Position numbers and translations under genes: made by a program
Shown here: positions 24,729 to 32,769 of the stretch, in pieces
How the letters are laid out: each line of letters starts with the position of its first letter
Numbering within the stretch: the first letter of the stretch is position 1
From: a virus
Length of the DNA: 64,000 nt
Virus record (IMG/VR): IMGVR_UViG_3300022907_000005
Location: 32,484 to 96,483 of that record
Strand: one strand, 5' to 3'
The notes under the pieces: generated by a model
Database searches by the model: none
Seen by the model: only the letters and a program-made list of their open reading frames with translations
Told to the model about the DNA's origin: nothing

Positions 24729-26904
24729 TAAGTATTCCCCTGATTATGTAAACAATCTTTACCACATGGTCAATAGAAATTATAGTAAGAGATTTAAATT
24801 CTTTTGCTATACTGACGATGCCTCTGGATTAGAGAAAGGAATACAAGTCAGAGCGATTCCTGACATAAAGCCATTGCATCCCAAGCACTGGTTTGGCAGA
24901 GAAAATTACTGCTGGGACAGAGCAAAGTTTCTACTGTTCAATTCTCACTACTGGCTAAAAACGAAAGGACCCTTTTGCTACTTTGATTTAGACGTTGTTA
25001 TTCAAAATAACATCGATGACTTTTTCGAGTTAGCAACCGCTGGTCCGCATATGGTTTACAGTAACTGGGATGACCCAGCAAATCTGAATCATAGAGCATT
25101 TAAAAATATCAAAGGCACTCCTTATAATTCTAGCGTCATGCTATGGAATAGTGATCAGTGTGAAAAAATATACAATGATGTAATTAAGAATACAGATGTT
25201 GTATTTAAAACATTCTTCAAAGGATCTGATAATTATCACTACTGGCGTGAAGAACACGTTGTGGGTAAAAACTTTTGGAAGTTTCTATCTGATGATTCTG
25301 TCTACTCTTACAATAGGGGTAGAAAATTCCCTGAAGATATTGAAGAACATCTGTACAGAGAAGATGCGCAAATATGTCTGTTCAACACAGACTTAGTTCC
25401 AGGTGATCGCGTACAATACAAGCCGCACGAATTGCAGAAAGACTATGACTTGCTGATTCACTGGCATGGTAAAGATGACTTTGAAAGATTGTGGTTACCT
25501 AAGCTGCCTGAAAACTTCTTTGACTATACTACAAAAGACCTAAAAATAATTCAAGACATGGTTGATAGAGAAGACCATGTACAAATAGCAGATAAGTTTT
25601 TATCTGAGTTCCCTAGATTCACGCGAGAATGGGGTAGATATCACAAAGACTACGACAAGATGAAAAACTGGTTGCAGTTTGAATGGTTGAAAGAACGAGC
25701 GATCACAGACCGGTATTTGAATTATGAAGCACATCAACTCATAAAAGAAAACTATGATTCTGGTGATCTTGTTTCTATGCATAAAACATTTGTCGATGCG
25801 TTTCCAGAAGATACTACTATCAAAGAAGCTGATCAGAGTATGCTATGGAACATGTCATACGAAGAGATCTGTGAGACCTTCGATACACTGTATGCATATC
25901 AACGACAAGATTGGCTAATGCAACAGTACAAAGAGAACGGACCGTCTGTTTTCTTTTGGCATGCGACTTATAATGAGCTTGCTGAGTTGTACAAAAAATA
26001 CTACTTCCACAATCTGACTGAGTTGTTTTACGATGAAAGATACGAAGAAGTATTTGAGAGACTCTACAACATCATGCCTAGAGAAGAGTTGCTGCGTGTT
26101 CTGAATCAACAGGGCGATGATAATACGCTGTTTAAATATTTTCAGAGTTACGGCGAAGAGTTTAGCGACTTGTACAAAGGGCTGTATGATGAGAAGCCTG
26201 ACGGTGCAATCATACAAATGTCTACTGCTAGAAATGATACGGGCAACGAATTCAACGATATCTTTATTGATGGGCAAGAAATGTCTGCAAAGAAACTCGG
26301 TGAGATATTTGATGGGTACGATGTAAATTGGATTACACTCTCATGCGAAATAGCAGAGCCTGTATTGTGCGACAATTTTACAGAGGTGTGTGAGTTCTTT
26401 AATAAGCGAAACATCCCTATAACTCTGCAAACTAGATTAAAAAATCTAGTATTAGATGTTGATGTCGCTGAAATAGTTTACCTCCCACCTGAAGAAATAT
26501 CTGAAGAAGAACAGTCTGTGCAGGACACGATTGATAACAACAAGCCCGTCGATTTAGAAACTCTGCGTAAGTTCTATCACACTATAGAGACTCGCAATAG
26601 AAGAACAAAAGCAAAAGACAAAGATCCTGTTTGGTGCGATGCAAGAAAGAGTTCATACTTCTACATAAACTCTGCGGGCAATACTTTCCCATGTGCATTC
26701 ATTGCAAGAGATGTCACCGAAAACAAATTATTTCCGTATCATCCTATTGACTACCCTTTCAATATGCAGTATAATGATAGTACAAAGTTTCCTATTGAAG
26801 AGATAATATATAATAGCGATATGCAAAACATAAGTGAACATTTAAAGAGAAATCCTTTGCCTATATGCAAGAAGAAGTGTGGAGATTGTAATGCGTCGTG
26901 TTAA
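24700..26904 (+). CDS. Glycosyltransferase fused to SPASM-type Fe-S domain, KWGxKY paralogue 2
   Basis: About 734 residues. The start at 24700 makes the N-terminus (MHFLCMKWGDKY) line up exactly with its paralogue at 28281; an ATG three bases earlier is also in frame. Residues 1-270 are a DxD glycosyltransferase (YFDLDVVIQ at about 105). Residues about 290-490 are helical and unassigned. Residues about 500-600 resemble the barrel half of radical SAM proteins (DGYDVNWITLSCEI, then NKRNIPITLQTR) but the CX3CX2C cluster motif is absent. The C-terminus has WC-X13-G-X4-C and C-X3-C-X2-C-X3-C, the pattern of SPASM auxiliary clusters. Function cannot be assigned beyond a two-part enzyme. Confidence 0.75.
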   Translation: MHFLCMKWGDKYSPDYVNNLYHMVNRNYSKRFKFFCYTDDASGLEKGIQVRAIPDIKPLHPKHWFGRENYCWDRAKFLLFNSHYWLKTKGPFCYFDLDVVIQNNIDDFFELATAGPHMVYSNWDDPANLNHRAFKNIKGTPYNSSVMLWNSDQCEKIYNDVIKNTDVVFKTFFKGSDNYHYWREEHVVGKNFWKFLSDDSVYSYNRGRKFPEDIEEHLYREDAQICLFNTDLVPGDRVQYKPHELQKDYDLLIHWHGKDDFERLWLPKLPENFFDYTTKDLKIIQDMVDREDHVQIADKFLSEFPRFTREWGRYHKDYDKMKNWLQFEWLKERAITDRYLNYEAHQLIKENYDSGDLVSMHKTFVDAFPEDTTIKEADQSMLWNMSYEEICETFDTLYAYQRQDWLMQQYKENGPSVFFWHATYNELAELYKKYYFHNLTELFYDERYEEVFERLYNIMPREELLRVLNQQGDDNTLFKYFQSYGEEFSDLYKGLYDEKPDGAIIQMSTARNDTGNEFNDIFIDGQEMSAKKLGEIFDGYDVNWITLSCEIAEPVLCDNFTEVCEFFNKRNIPITLQTRLKNLVLDVDVAEIVYLPPEEISEEEQSVQDTIDNNKPVDLETLRKFYHTIETRNRRTKAKDKDPVWCDARKSSYFYINSAGNTFPCAFIARDVTENKLFPYHPIDYPFNMQYNDSTKFPIEEIIYNSDMQNISEHLKRNPLPICKKKCGDCNASC

Positions 26905-27706
26905 TTATGTTTGCTCTAAGTGGGGTACGAAATACGGTCCGCATTTTGTGAACCGACTTAAAAATATGGCATTCAGAAATACTTCATCTGAGTTTGAAGC
27001 GCATTTCTATTGCTATACCGATAATGCAGAGGGTTTAGATGCCGACATCAATGTTATCGATTTTCCTGATATTCCTAATATCCATCCTAAGTATTGGTTT
27101 GGTGCTGAAGATTTTAAGTATGGTATGGCTCGTTGTTGGGACAGGCCTAAGACTTTTGTTTTCAACACTCACAATTTTGCTCATGACAAGCCTACTGGTC
27201 GTTTTGTTTTTTTCGATCTCGATGTTATCATCCAACGCGACCTTACTCCTATTATAACATATAACTTGGAGCGACCTACTAAGATGAAGTCTTGGTGGCA
27301 AGATCCTAGACCAATGAATACGAGACGATTTAAACTTTCCCATGGTGCGTATACTAATGGTAGTTGCCAAGTCTGGAGTGACGATCAATGCGAACCTATT
27401 TGGAATGATGTATTAGAAAATCAAGAAAAGATATGGTTCACATTTACTGATGGTACCGACAATTATCATAGTTGGCGTTGGGGTAGATATGGCGCAGATC
27501 TCTGGGATCACTTTCCCAGCTGGATGGCATACTCTTACAATCGAGGCAGGTCGTGGGACGAAGATGATTTGAATGTAGGTATCTACAGGGACAATTGCAT
27601 CGTATGTGTGTTCAATGTTGACTTACTTCCGTTTGAAGATGAAAGCAGAGGTAGCACGAAACAAGATGAATTGGTAGATCCAAATTTACTGGCACATTGG
27701 AAATGA
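26891..27706 (+). CDS. DxD glycosyltransferase, KWGxKY paralogue 3
   Basis: The start at 26891 (MRRVNYVCSKWGTKY) is chosen because GGAG lies six bases upstream and the N-terminus then matches its paralogues. The 271-residue protein keeps the shared layout: KWGTKYGPHFVN at the start, FYCYTDNAEGL, HPKYWFGAEDF, the metal site FFDLDVIIQ (about residue 105) and SYNRGRSWDED near the end. It overlaps the preceding stop by 14 nt and the next ATG by four (ATGA). It is closest to the N-terminal part of paralogue 2. Acceptor unknown. Confidence 0.78.
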   Translation: MRRVNYVCSKWGTKYGPHFVNRLKNMAFRNTSSEFEAHFYCYTDNAEGLDADINVIDFPDIPNIHPKYWFGAEDFKYGMARCWDRPKTFVFNTHNFAHDKPTGRFVFFDLDVIIQRDLTPIITYNLERPTKMKSWWQDPRPMNTRRFKLSHGAYTNGSCQVWSDDQCEPIWNDVLENQEKIWFTFTDGTDNYHSWRWGRYGADLWDHFPSWMAYSYNRGRSWDEDDLNVGIYRDNCIVCVFNVDLLPFEDESRGSTKQDELVDPNLLAHWK

Positions 27707-28284
27707 ACGAAATACGAGTTTGGAATAATCGAAACTGGCTTTGGCCTGTAGAAGATTATTTCTGCTGGAGAGACAACACACATTTCCATGCTACAATGCC
27801 GTATGATATTATTGATACGATAGGCAATGTTTCAACAGTAGTCCACGCAGGAGGTAACTGCGGCATCTATACGTCAATGTATGCATCGCTTGCAAATGAA
27901 GTTATAACATTTGAGCCAGAGCTAAACAATTTTAAATGCCTGTTGCATAATGTGTATGAAGAGAATGTGATAATGCATAACGCAGCATTGGGTGATAAGA
28001 CTACTGGTGTTAGTATTTCAATAGATCCAATAAACGCTGGCGCATCTTATGTAATAGGAGAGGGGCTTATACCTCAAGTTAGACTAGATGATTATAACTA
28101 TGCTCCCGACTTGTTGCATTTAGATGTAGAAGGGTACGAAGAGTATGCATTGTTAGGCGCACTTGAAACTATAGAAGAACATCGACCTGCCATTGTGCTT
28201 GAAAGAGGCAATGGTGAAGATATAATTTACGATTTAGGATATAAGAGCGTGAAAAAATTCGGTCTAGACTGGCTTTACATATGA
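27703..28284 (+). CDS. FkbM-type SAM-dependent methyltransferase
   Basis: The 193-residue product starts at the ATG at 27703 that overlaps the previous stop (ATGA). It has the class I methyltransferase motif I VVHAGGNCGIYTSMYAS (about residues 44-60), an acidic motif II VITFEPELNNFKCL (about 67-80), then VRLDDYNYAPDLLHLDVEGYEEYALLGA, the FkbM-family end of the Rossmann core. FkbM enzymes O-methylate sugars or polyketides. Lying between two glycosyltransferases, it may methylate the glycan they build. Confidence 0.8.
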   Translation: MNEIRVWNNRNWLWPVEDYFCWRDNTHFHATMPYDIIDTIGNVSTVVHAGGNCGIYTSMYASLANEVITFEPELNNFKCLLHNVYEENVIMHNAALGDKTTGVSISIDPINAGASYVIGEGLIPQVRLDDYNYAPDLLHLDVEGYEEYALLGALETIEEHRPAIVLERGNGEDIIYDLGYKSVKKFGLDWLYI

Positions 28285-28955
28285 ACATTTATACTGTGAA
28301 ATGGGGCAGCAAATATGTTGCTTCTCATGTAAATCAGTTACTGGATAGCTGTAAGCAGCATCTGAGTTGCCCTTTTCAATTTCATTGCATCACTGAAGAT
28401 GGTGAAGGATTGTCAGAAGAAATAAATGTTATTCCCATTCCAGAGAACAATCGTATGGAAAAGTGGTGGAATAAAATGTATCTGTTTGATGATTTGATTG
28501 TCACTCAGAAAGGTGAAAAAATGTTCTTTGACTTGGATGTAATCATACAGAAAAATATTGATGTGATTGCAGAATGGGAAACGGGTGACTGCTTGACATT
28601 CGTTAAGACATGGTGGCATGACTTGGATGATTCGTATGAAAACACTCGCCACATCCCGCATAAATATACAGACTTAAACTCTAGTGTTCTACGTTGGAAT
28701 GATTCACTTGATACTAGGGCAATCAAAGAATACTTTTTAAAGTATAAGAAGCAAATTTTATGGTATTATCGTGGGCTTGACAATTTCTTTTATAATAGAA
28801 GAGTAGTAAAGCAGAAACTGTTTCCAATAGGTTGGGTGTATAGTTTCAATCAGGGCTTCTTGTTTCCGCAAGATACCGAAAAACATGTCTATAGGGAATT
28901 GCCCTATATTTGTATTTTTGACTCAATGGGAAAAAGTGAAGATGTCAAATTCTAA
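28281..28955 (+). CDS. DxD glycosyltransferase, KWGxKY paralogue 4
   Basis: The 224-residue protein begins MNIYTVKWGSKYVASHVNQLL, the family signature, and overlaps the previous stop by four bases (ATGA). It has FHCITEDGEGL, the metal motif FFDLDVIIQ (about residues 83-91), NSSVLRWN and the late VYSFNQGFLFPQD found also in paralogues 2 and 3. GT-A fold enzyme by motif; donor and acceptor unknown. Four tandem paralogues imply local duplication, and sequential sugar additions are plausible. Confidence 0.78.
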   Translation: MNIYTVKWGSKYVASHVNQLLDSCKQHLSCPFQFHCITEDGEGLSEEINVIPIPENNRMEKWWNKMYLFDDLIVTQKGEKMFFDLDVIIQKNIDVIAEWETGDCLTFVKTWWHDLDDSYENTRHIPHKYTDLNSSVLRWNDSLDTRAIKEYFLKYKKQILWYYRGLDNFFYNRRVVKQKLFPIGWVYSFNQGFLFPQDTEKHVYRELPYICIFDSMGKSEDVKF

Positions 28956-29637
28956 GTTGAACAGTAACTTTCTGAATAACTATAAAAACTGGGGTGAAGC
29001 GATGCATGTGATCGAAAGACGCATGCCGCACAAGCTGACAGATTTTCGTGAATCATTGTCTAATAATAACGTCGAAGCGAGTATATGGCTCGTTGAAGAA
29101 CTGAAAGAATATCTTGAGGAGCATTATCTAAAGACAGGTAACTTGCGTGTACTGATATTGAATTCTTGGCTCGGCATTCCAATGGTACCATTGTTGTGTG
29201 AGAATCTAGATATTTCACAGTTGCATTTGGTTGATATAGACGAAGAGGCAATTGAACTATCTAAGATTTTTCACAAGTACTACGCGCAAGAAAAGTTCAT
29301 CAAGACTAGGCATCACAACCTAGACATCCCGTTTGAATTTGACAATCTAAACAAGATTGAAGTTGATGTTGTAGTGTGCGTTCAGACTGAACAGATGTAT
29401 CCTCTCAAAGATCTACGAACAAAGAATCCGCATGCTGTGTTCGCATTGCAAAATAGCAATGTCGTAGAAGAGATGTATGGCATAAATTGTGTTGATTCAA
29501 TCGATGCACTTAAAGATCAGATTGGATTGGATGAGGTGAACTACGAAGGCTCTAGACCGCAAAACTATTATGCTTGGGACGGTAAGAAAGAGTTTGAAAG
29601 GTATATGATTATCGGTCAACGAGACGGGCTGCTTTAA
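28942..29637 (+). CDS. Methyltransferase-like protein
   Basis: I chose the ATG at 28942 (MSNSKLNSNFLN), 14 nt inside the previous gene, over a longer upstream frame. The 231-residue product has a Rossmann-like core: NLRVLILNSWLGIPMVPLL in motif I position, LHLVDIDEEAIELSKIF with the acidic ribose-binding residue, and EVDVVVCVQTEQMYPL as motif IV. Motif I lacks the usual GxGxG, so SAM binding is uncertain. Its stop shares a TTAA with the converging gene at 29634. Confidence 0.6.
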   Translation: MSNSKLNSNFLNNYKNWGEAMHVIERRMPHKLTDFRESLSNNNVEASIWLVEELKEYLEEHYLKTGNLRVLILNSWLGIPMVPLLCENLDISQLHLVDIDEEAIELSKIFHKYYAQEKFIKTRHHNLDIPFEFDNLNKIEVDVVVCVQTEQMYPLKDLRTKNPHAVFALQNSNVVEEMYGINCVDSIDALKDQIGLDEVNYEGSRPQNYYAWDGKKEFERYMIIGQRDGLL

Positions 29638-30266
29638 CAACCCCCTATATCTTCCACCATCATTTCCCACATATCTTTGTCAGGAATGACCATACCAAAA
29701 GTGTGTCTAGGTGAATCAGATCCTGCGCAGTGCCAATAATGCAAATCTTCTGATTCATGCTTGCCGCCATAGTAGCCTACTTTAGCTGACCATCCAGGTG
29801 TATCATGTAATGTGATAATTTCATCTTCTCGTTTGTCATAATATTTAAACCAACCTTTGCCTCGTGGATTATAGTTGATTAGAATATTGTAACCTGGGCA
29901 ATCCCAGTTGTTATGCCATCCCATGTAATCGCTTGGCATGTAGAATACATGTACAGCACTAAACTTAGCACCTAGAAACTTTACGAGTGCGTCATTAATT
30001 TCACTTGACTTTTTTCTGTGTTCGGCAGGTATATCTGGTCCCGCTTGCAAGTCTCGTATTTTAGATAACTCAGGGGGACCTTTATGTGATGCATCACTCA
30101 TAACTTCTTGCAAGTATTTTCTTGCTGATGCAGTCTCTGAGTTGTGTGCTATCCAGTCTCCGTTCTTATGTACTGGTAGATTCTCATAGTCCGTATCAAA
30201 GAACCATTGCATATATGGTTCTAAGATCTCAATTAATTCTGGATTAATTTTTTCTAATATCTTCAT
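29634..30266 (-). CDS. 2-oxoglutarate/Fe(II) oxygenase-like protein
   Basis: The 210-residue product resembles small phage dioxygenases. FYMPSDYMGWHNNWDCPGYNILINYNPRGKGWFKYYD is the double-stranded beta-helix core, with GWHNNWD as the probable first metal ligand segment (H-x-N/D), and LHYWHCAGSDSPRHTFGMVI supplies the second His and the R that would bind 2-oxoglutarate. The substrate is unknown; hydroxylation of a nucleotide, protein or sugar is possible. It overlaps the upstream glycosyltransferase by 23 nt. I cannot rule out a catalytically different cupin. Confidence 0.55.
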   Translation of the reverse strand: MKILEKINPELIEILEPYMQWFFDTDYENLPVHKNGDWIAHNSETASARKYLQEVMSDASHKGPPELSKIRDLQAGPDIPAEHRKKSSEINDALVKFLGAKFSAVHVFYMPSDYMGWHNNWDCPGYNILINYNPRGKGWFKYYDKREDEIITLHDTPGWSAKVGYYGGKHESEDLHYWHCAGSDSPRHTFGMVIPDKDMWEMMVEDIGGC

Positions 30267-30975
30267 TACGTTCTAAATCACTTTTAGGTATCGTGTAATG
30301 AAAAATCACACGTTCAGTATCTTCTAACTCTTTGTCAAAATACCCTATAACAAAATTCCATCTTGCATCAGGCTTAGGAAACTCACCTACATTTATAATG
30401 TCTTTATACTCTGTCTTGTTCAACAGATACCACATTGAGAATGTATCCCAGCGTCTAACTTCCCACGGATAAGGATCAGAGTTCCAATCAGGTTCGAGTT
30501 GTTTCATATACTGCTCGTACCAAGCATCCATTAATTTAAAAGTATGTTCATTACTCTTATAAACAAAAAGACCACAGTGCCAAATCATTTCTTCGGTATC
30601 AGAAAGTTTAGTAATCTTAGCGTTGTATGGGCGATTGCGCGTGAAGACTATATCGTGGTCATCACAGAAATCAAACACGTCCGCAATATCTTCTGATTCA
30701 ATTATTGTGTCCGCGTCTATGTATAAGGTTCTATCGTATGGAGTTTTTGATAGTGCCCATAGTTTTGCTCTGATATTTTTCGGCACATCTTCTGTAATGA
30801 TTGTGTCGAATATCTCATAGTCTTCTTCTTCAACCCACCATTCGTGCGTTGCTAAAGTTATCTTTGCTTCAGGATAAAAGTCTAACAGAGACTCGGCAGA
30901 CTTCTTTGCTGCGTAGTAGTAAGATTTGTTTACTGAAGCGACATAGATGTAGCCGTTATTCAACATCTGCGGCAT
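30244..30975 (-). CDS. GT8-like glycosyltransferase
   Basis: The 243-residue protein starts MPQMLNNGYIYVASVNKSYYYAAKKSAESLL, typical of GT8-type donor-binding domains. It has the DxD motif YIDADTII (D87-x-D89) after KLWALSKTPYDRTL, and MIWHCGLFVYKSNE in the acceptor half. It differs from the KWGxKY group on the other strand. It sits in an overlapping minus-strand trio with the oxygenase and an unknown gene. The true start may be the second ATG, at 30966. Confidence 0.75.
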   Translation of the reverse strand: MPQMLNNGYIYVASVNKSYYYAAKKSAESLLDFYPEAKITLATHEWWVEEEDYEIFDTIITEDVPKNIRAKLWALSKTPYDRTLYIDADTIIESEDIADVFDFCDDHDIVFTRNRPYNAKITKLSDTEEMIWHCGLFVYKSNEHTFKLMDAWYEQYMKQLEPDWNSDPYPWEVRRWDTFSMWYLLNKTEYKDIINVGEFPKPDARWNFVIGYFDKELEDTERVIFHYTIPKSDLERNEDIRKN

Positions 30976-31390
30976 ACTCTGATTGCATCAGAATAGTAGC
31001 ATATGCTTGTGCCTCAATAGGAGACTTGGCTTTTCGGATAAGTTTTTTGAGTTCTTTGTTCTTGGACTTCTTGACTAAATCAATTTCAAAGATCTCTAGC
31101 TTCATGTTGAAAAGAATCTCTTGCTTTTGACGTTGGAACTTTTGTTCTTCTTGTTCTCTTCGCCTGGCTTGCTGCTTCTTTTGACCATCTTTATGGATCT
31201 GAGTTCTTTGATCTAAGCCCTCGATACCAAATTGTTCAACGATAGCATCATAGTCTTGATTGACTCCGCCTTCACTTTCAGGTCCAGCAATAACATGCGC
31301 TACTGAATACTCGCCATTGCCTTGCAGCATTTCACATACAAGATGTCTTCTCTTTTTATCCTGCCAGATAGGATTTCTATATTTTTCCAT
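30956..31390 (-). CDS. Unknown charged helical protein, downstream of repeat fibre
   Basis: The 144-residue product begins MEKYRNPIWQDKKRRHLVCEM, contains a beta-like first part (EMLQGNGEYSVAHVIAGPESEGG) and then a strongly charged helix rich in K, Q, R and E (residues about 70-115). It follows the YTG-repeat structural gene and has a near-consensus late element (31424-31431) upstream. Genes directly after fibre genes are often fibre assembly chaperones, but no diagnostic motif is visible. Confidence 0.6.
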   Translation of the reverse strand: MEKYRNPIWQDKKRRHLVCEMLQGNGEYSVAHVIAGPESEGGVNQDYDAIVEQFGIEGLDQRTQIHKDGQKKQQARRREQEEQKFQRQKQEILFNMKLEIFEIDLVKKSKNKELKKLIRKAKSPIEAQAYATILMQSEYAADVE

Positions 31391-31423
31391 AATATAACTC
31401 CACTTGTTTTATAATTATACAAT

Positions 31424-31431
31424 TATTTATG
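31424..31431 (-). promoter_or_regulatory. Late-promoter-like element
   Basis: CATAAATA on the minus strand, one mismatch from consensus, 33 nt upstream of the ATG at 31390. Confidence 0.4.
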
Positions 31432-32758
31432 CGATTCGTAGGAACAGTTTCTTAGACTCTTGTGTTGAGGATGTCGCCTGAACAGTGGCACCTACATAAG
31501 TGCCAGTGAAACTTTGCGAGTAGGTGCCCGCGTATGCTTGGTTATATGTTCCAGCATAGGCACCTGAATATGCAGCAGTATATGATCCGGTAAATGCACC
31601 GGTATATGATCCCGAATATGTTCCAGCATATGCACCCGAAAAGTTCTGACTATAGCTACCAGAGTATGTACCGGCATAAGCACCAGCATAGGTGCCTGCA
31701 TATGCACCAGTGAAATACCCGCCGACTGATCCCCCGTAGAATAGAGTGTACGCACCAGAATATGAACCAGTGTAGTAGCCAGTATAATAGCCTGTGTACG
31801 AACCAGTAAAGTATCCAGTATACGCACCGGTATAATAACCAGTATACGCGCCTGTAAATCCTTGTGAATAGGTTCCTGCATATGCTCGGTTATATGTTCC
31901 AATATATGAGCCTGTGTATGCAGCAGTATACGAGCCAGTGAAAGCGCCGGTGTATCCACCAGTGTAAGTTACATCAGTTATAGTTTTTAATTGGTCTGTA
32001 AGAGTCTCACCTTTCTGCTGCCAAGTTCCTGTACCTGGAGCGGAAGATACTACTTCATAAGTACCAATATTATTTGAAATAATCCTATTTCTAAATCTAT
32101 TTGTCAATGATTGTAGTTCAGCATCAGTTGCCTCTACTACACCATCATCAGCAAATTTAATAAGAGTTCTGTTTGTTGCGGATGAGGGCACTGTTGTTGC
32201 AGCGGTCTTTTGCCAAAGATACTTTGTTACAGTTGTTCCATCTGTTTGAGTATCATCAACTTGCCCACGATTTACCCATGTGCCCCCTGCAGGAGCCGTT
32301 GCCGCTAACCAATATTGTCCAGCAGTATTCGCATCATCGGTTATCATTGCATCGATTAGTTCATCTATAATCTCTGAGTCGATCTCACTGTCCGTAGACT
32401 CTGCTACCTCACCGTTACTGTTTATTCTAAGCGGTGTGAATGTTTTATTGTCTGTAGCAGTACTATCGTTTTGACCAAAAGTATATACTTCTGTAGTTGT
32501 TGTGCCTACTGCTGGGTGATCTCCTACATTCTCTACTCTGACCCTATTAGTAAATGTGCCAATACTAGAAAAATTCGTAGTTAGAGATCCGTCTGCTGAA
32601 GTCACTTCAATTGAACCGACACCAGCAGTTCCTGCAAATGCAGTCGTGATTATATTTGCGGTATAATCTTTTAGTTCGGACGCAGATAGCTCTTGTAATC
32701 CTTCGATAGTATCACCTGAAGTGATATCCGCTGTCTTTATTTTTAAGGGACCAGCCAT
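31427..32758 (-). CDS. Structural protein with about 41 YTG-type tetrapeptide repeats
   Basis: The 443-residue protein has an N-terminal part (residues 1-260) with fibre-like modules: LKIKTADITSGDTIEGLQELSASEL, then three repeated 'ddGvveATDaElqsL' style segments. Residues about 264-427 are a run of four-residue units of the form x-[YF]-[TAS]-G, with aromatic residues at every fourth place. The C-terminal 16 residues end LFLRIA. It is in a gene cluster with other fibres. The fold is unknown; a regular solenoid or shaft seems likely. No catalytic motif. Confidence 0.75.
   Translation of the reverse strand: MAGPLKIKTADITSGDTIEGLQELSASELKDYTANIITTAFAGTAGVGSIEVTSADGSLTTNFSSIGTFTNRVRVENVGDHPAVGTTTTEVYTFGQNDSTATDNKTFTPLRINSNGEVAESTDSEIDSEIIDELIDAMITDDANTAGQYWLAATAPAGGTWVNRGQVDDTQTDGTTVTKYLWQKTAATTVPSSATNRTLIKFADDGVVEATDAELQSLTNRFRNRIISNNIGTYEVVSSAPGTGTWQQKGETLTDQLKTITDVTYTGGYTGAFTGSYTAAYTGSYIGTYNRAYAGTYSQGFTGAYTGYYTGAYTGYFTGSYTGYYTGYYTGSYSGAYTLFYGGSVGGYFTGAYAGTYAGAYAGTYSGSYSQNFSGAYAGTYSGSYTGAFTGSYTAAYSGAYAGTYNQAYAGTYSQSFTGTYVGATVQATSSTQESKKLFLRIA
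31478..31969 (-). repeat. 12-bp tandem repeat encoding x-[YF]-[TAS]-G
   Basis: Forty-one consecutive 12-bp units in frame. An eight-unit block (AFTG SYTA AYTG SYIG TYNR AYAG TYSQ GFTG) recurs with few changes 29 units later, so the array has both a 12-bp period and a larger duplication. Confidence 0.92.
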
Positions 32759-32769
32759 TTTTTAACCTT

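Noticed and set aside
31478-31969. Collagen-like or pentapeptide repeat
   Set aside because: The period is four residues with an aromatic in each unit, not G-x-y or A(D/N)LxX.
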